Below, piece after piece: positions 59,501 to 64,000 of a stretch of DNA of 64,000 nt; the first letter of the stretch is position 1, and the number at the start of each line of letters is the position of its first letter. The notes beneath the pieces are model-generated. The model ran no database searches. It was not told the DNA's origin and worked only from the letters and a program-made list of their open reading frames with translations. Source of the DNA: Paracyclopina nana (lineage: Eukaryota > Arthropoda > Copepoda > Cyclopoida > Cyclopettidae). The stretch lies in NCBI GenBank assembly GCA_019096065.1, contig JAGUCH010000001.1, forward strand, positions 4,402,001 to 4,466,000. Direction: 5' to 3'. A program made the translations under genes and the position numbers.

Positions 59501-62500
59501 CAGAAAAGGAAAATTGCGTTTTTGCTCACGTTCTATTCTCCTTAGAGAGAGCAATAGCCATGTGATGTAGCTGGTATAAATAAGGCACTTTTTGATCTGT
59601 TTGAAATGTGACTTCCTGCTTTTGTGAAAATTCTGTCAATTATTTGAGGGAAAAGCCAAAACTTCCTGATCCATATCTTGCTGCTGCAGAAATCATTAAA
59701 AGATAGGGTTACAGAGGAGCTTTTTTCTGCTTTTTTACTGAATTGGTTATTGATGTTAATTGCTGATAGTACGTAAATATGGTAGGTTTCAGACTCCCTT
59801 TGTGTGTGGCAGCATATTGTTGCTGAGTATTAAACTGGATTTGCATTTTGAAAAGGTCAGGTTTTCCCACAGTGCAGAGGTGCATTACTAAATCTGAATG
59901 TGTGGCATTGTTGTGGAAGTAAATCGACCGTAAAACCTGACTTATTTCCCTCAACAAAGGATCAATTCGGGCATTTATGAGTCACTTTGTGCATTTGGAT
60001 CCTCTTTTTGAAATTGAATGCCCTAGCTGCCTGAAGAATAGGCTCTAAAAAGGACATTTGGAAGCACTGAGGTTATTGCCTCTGTAAAAACTTGGCATAG
60101 TAAAAGGTGGCACAAAAATTGCCATCATGATGACCATTATACTCAATTTCATCGCCTTCCATTTGATGGCATCCCTTTGTATGAGGGATTTGTTGTGTGT
60201 CCTGCATAAAAATAGCCATAAATCAGCCACTTATTTGCCCATGGATTTTCAGCCATATTACAGCGTAGCTGTGGCATTTTAGAAGAAAGTCATGGCTCTC
60301 AATTGGCTTATTTTTTGTTTACAGATTGATCTTTTGTAGTAGCTGCCATGACATTGTGTAATTTTGGCTTATTTACAACTGCTTATCAAGATCATGTTAA
60401 AGTGGCAATAGCGCAATAACAACAGAGGGAGATCCTCTCCGCCATTATTCTGTTACTGCTGGCCTCTGGATGAGTTATGAATCTGGCTAACCCATAATTT
60501 CCAGCTTATTGGGCAAGCCACCACCCTGGAAAAAGTTGACTCAATATTTGCCATGTTTTGTTCTCTACAGCAGCACAATGAATGTGGTTGATGAGGCAAA
60601 AGTCCATCTTTTTGCATCACTCCACATTTGTTGGAGAGAGGAACCTATTCAATAAGTTATGCAGCCAGTCGACCTACATGATGGAGATTATTTGTTGCGA
60701 TGTGATGGATGGATTTTTGTAACGAGTGCTATGTGATGGTGGTGCTCAGCACAATGGGCTCACTCTCAAAAAAACATAAAATGAGAGCTTTTTCACCACA
60801 CTCCTACAACTTAAGATCTGCAAAAATCTGTATGGGCTTTGATGCTGTTGTAGAGTTTCTAGCGTTGCGACTTTCTGGGGTTCACCCTAATGACTTACGT
60901 GCATCAAGATCAAGCCATGTACTTGCCTGCTTTGAATGATGAACTAAAGCCATTGCCAAATAAGGAGCTCCTCAATTGGGCTGATTTTCCAACGAATAGT
61001 GTAGCATATCATAGCTTAATGCTAGTTGCTTCAGGCCCCAAAACTAGGTAACCAAGATTTTGCCAGAGATATGCTCACTCAGTTGAGGATTTGGGGCGTT
61101 TTTGACGTTTTGTGGCATGAACTTTAGTGCTCCAAATTCAGCCCATGATGCTGATCACTTATGGGATGATGAATGCCATCACATGTGTGGCATCATGAAG
61201 CCTTTGAGATGATGATGATGATGCAAACCAAGTAGAAAGTGGATGCATTGACCATGCTAGCCTCCTCATTGAATTCCAAGTGAGTCACTTCTTCTTTTGT
61301 GGCACATCATCACCAAAATAAGCATTATAAGCCAATGTTTGCGAGCGAAAATCCCCGAAATATTGTGACAACTAATCCAAGAGGCTTTAGCTTTTCAAAG
61401 GAAATTCGAGCATTTAGGGGACGCAAAACGCAACGCAATGGGCGTTAACCTAGCCCGATCTATGACGATGCTGCCAACGTTTCAGCACAAAATTATGACA
61501 CCTTAAATCGCATCGCGTGCCATCGCTCCATTTTGGCTTTTTGGGCTACTTTCTACTCCTCTCGTGGCTGCAGATAACAAATTGGCCAAAAATGCATCGT
61601 AAGCTTGAGCAAGGAGCCAAAAAAGTTTTTTTACTTCTCAATTAGAAATGTGGCAAAAATACTCGACCATTTTTCAGCAGCCCTGAATTTTTCCATTAGC
61701 GCACTTTTTCATACTATGAATTAATGATCAGTACTTTTTGCGCACTTATTCTGCTTGGTGGTGGCCGATGTGGAACAAAGCTTCTTTATGTTTTGGAAAG
61801 GATGCTGAAAGAAATGATTGATAAATGAAGAAGAATCCGTACGTCAATCTCCATTAGAATAGGGATCTTGCCAAATTAATGGATGCTGAAGTCGACTTTT
61901 GAGTGGCACCTACATGAAAGAGGTTTGGATGATCATGATGCTAAAGAGAACTGACAATTGAAGGCCGCGTTGTTGCATAAAAGCTACTTCTCGTGCAAGC
62001 ATTCTTGGCACGGGAGCTGAATGACAGATTTTTATTTTATTGGCACCCCTTTTTTCGAGGGGTCAGCAAAAAAATTGGTGGTGCTGCTGCTGACCAATCT
62101 CAAGAGGAGAAAATCCAATGAAGTGAAGGATCGAGACTCAAGAGGGGGGAGAGATCTATAGTGGCAAAAAAACGTCTTTTCCCCTTAAATTGACCGAGAC
62201 AAATTTTCGGTGATAACCAGAACAATCATAAAGACTACGTGGTTGGGCAAGATAAGAAAATCACTGCAAAAAATGAGCTTGTTTACTGAGCCAATTTTGG
62301 AGCATGATTACTGCCCCAAGCTTGCTGGCTGCTCAAATTATTACTATCATCTTAGATTAGCTGGCTGGTAAATATAATTCTGAAGAGGAACACACGCAAA
62401 AAAGCATTTTGATATATGAGGATTTGAGAGGCAGAAGACATCTTTCAAGTTCAAAGACAGAAAGATTTTTTGCAAACTAAGTTGCGTGATCATTAGTGAT

Positions 62501-63813
62501 TTATTTGCGAGGCAATAAGTCTCGCTGGAAACTGGATAAAATGGATGTCGATTCGCCTTTTTACGTCTGCTCTGGTATTTGTCCAACTTGTTCTTCCAGA
62601 CACATGGCTTTGCAACTCACAAAAGTGGGAATCCATGATTTACTTTTCCCCTGTCCCGCACTGTGAAAATTGTCAATGGCGTCACGTCGCGTCCACGACG
62701 GTGGTGTCAACTTTTATGGCGACCAAATCTCCAAAAATGCTTACTGCAACTTGCTTGCTTGCTGGTCAAGGAAAAAAAAGTGGAAGAAACTCGTAAAAGT
62801 GTCCAGAATTGTTCCAATTCCATGCTGTGAGAAAAGAAAGACATCTTCCTCCCTCATGAGAAACGCAAAGAAAGTTTTGTAGTACTTTTGTTTTAAGCCA
62901 ATAATAATCCCTATATAGCTGAGAGGACAATAGGTGCTTGGCTTTTTTATGCCATATTTTGACCTTATTTGACCTTTTTCCGCACTCGAATTGGCGGTGA
63001 GATCCTTGTGCGGCTAACAATTATCTGGGAAACTTTACAAAAGGGTTTCTTTCCGCTCTATGGAGGAGAATGAGCCTTGACTGACTAATTAGGAGGAGCC
63101 CACTTAAGGTTTTTTCCATTTTCTACCTGATTTTTATGATCATTCTCTCAAGAGAATTGCAAAAAGCATTTTTCAAAAGAAAGAAAACTACAAATTGAAC
63201 ATTTTTTCCGCAAAGCTGACTTTAGAGTAGCTAGGGTTTGAATTGTAAATGCAAATTAAGATGGACAGCGCAAAAAATTGTTGGTTCTTATGTAGATTTG
63301 CACTCTGATGCATGCTTCTGCTACTCAAAATGATGATGCATGTACTACTATTTTCACATTTAAATTGTTATATCACGACTCTTTACAATATTTTGACCAG
63401 AAGGCATCAAGCATGAATGCATTTACCCACCTCATTGTGCACTTTGGAGCTACGTATTTTTAGAAACTGGCAGTCTGGCCCATGGCCACTTTTGATGTTT
63501 CAATTTTCAGCCGAGCAAAAAAAAGACCATGATTTGATGGGTTCATGCAAAAAGAACTCCTATTAGTAGGGCAGCAGATATTCCAGCCTTATAATTATGT
63601 GCTTCAATCATCGTGAATTTTGATCATTACCAAAACATGACATGAGCATCAAGCTTGGTGAATTAGAAAAAACTTGAGCCAAATTGACAAGGCTTTGTGT
63701 TGGAATATATGGTGCCTGTGTGGTCAGAAACCATTGGAATGAGGTCTGACATAATGTAAGGTTTTGTGTCTCTCGTGGCCTGTGGTTTGGAAGCCGGTTG
63801 CCAAAAACCTAAT
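56581..63813. other. Intergenic or intronic, nothing recognised
   Basis: AT-rich with short anonymous frames (e.g. 56886-57167, 57834-58070, 60709-60939). A (GAT)5 microsatellite lies at 61208-61223. A modest CpG-richer patch occurs at 61.38-61.55 kb with no exon signature. Confidence 0.35.
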
Positions 63814-64000
63814 AGCTTGTTCTCATAAAACTCAGTAAGGCAGGCGGTAAGCAAAGCAAGGCACTTTGGAAGCTCATAACTCAGTAAGTACTGAGCCGAT
63901 TGGAACCAAATTTGGAGGGATTCATAAGAGCATATTGAAGAATCTACATGCAAAATTTCATCCGGATCGGAGAACTCTAAGGAGGTGGCTGATTTTTCTC
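63814..64000. mobile_element. Foldback element, copy 2 (left arm only, cut by window edge)
   Basis: Same orientation and start (AGCTTGTTCTCATAAAACTC) as the left arm at 50623. The two copies align without gaps over the 187 visible bases with about five differences. The right arm lies beyond the window. Such closeness, compared with the greater divergence between the two arms of copy 1, suggests that both copies come from one recent source element. Confidence 0.85.

Overview
This is an AT-rich, gene-poor stretch of nuclear DNA from an arthropod, most likely an insect or other hexapod. The call rests on a long-type Toll receptor with an intronless coding region, a secreted WAP-domain gene whose introns are only about 54 to 113 bp, a cysteine layout outside the WAP domain that recalls insect odorant-binding proteins, and arthropod-style initiator (TCAGT) promoters. 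I cannot name the species. Two protein-coding genes are firmly supported; almost everything else is intergenic or intronic sequence with small DNA-transposon relics.

Layout. At 332-1727 (minus) lies a five-exon secreted protein of about 365 residues with a complete eight-cysteine WAP core; six further cysteines outside it are partly spaced like an odorant-binding protein. From 1.7 to 13 kb there is no convincing gene, but 10166-10802 is a 627-bp non-autonomous DNA transposon with CACAGTG-type termini and a 5-bp target duplication. At 13.06-13.53 kb there is a CpG-rich block with an initiator, a 141-nt AUG-free stretch and a strong splice donor; I read this as a possible non-coding first exon, perhaps of the Toll gene. 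At 15.5-16.5 kb there is a foldback cluster and a degenerate tRNA-like sequence. From 28968 a splice acceptor, two upstream ORFs and then the 1271-residue Toll receptor (29026-32841, plus) follow, with a poly(A) signal near 33226.

Downstream of Toll the window is again non-coding. It holds a 795-bp hAT-type miniature element with an 8-bp target duplication (40401-41211), a 384-bp foldback element (50623-51006), a second and very similar copy of its arm running off the right edge (63814-64000), and a CpG-rich, E-box-containing divergent promoter near 56.3-56.5 kb. That promoter carries a probable first coding exon on the minus strand, whose remainder I could not find.

Function. The Toll receptor (signal peptide, LRRs, two LRR C-caps, TM, TIR) belongs to the Toll-6/7/8/18-wheeler group, known in flies for tissue morphogenesis and immune modulation. 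The WAP protein is secreted and could be a protease inhibitor or antimicrobial. Nothing in the window ties the two genes into one pathway. The main novelty candidates are the WAP/odorant-binding-like hybrid, its in-frame stop-free intron, and the miniature transposon with recombination-signal-like ends. I saw no viral or LTR element, CRISPR array or rRNA.
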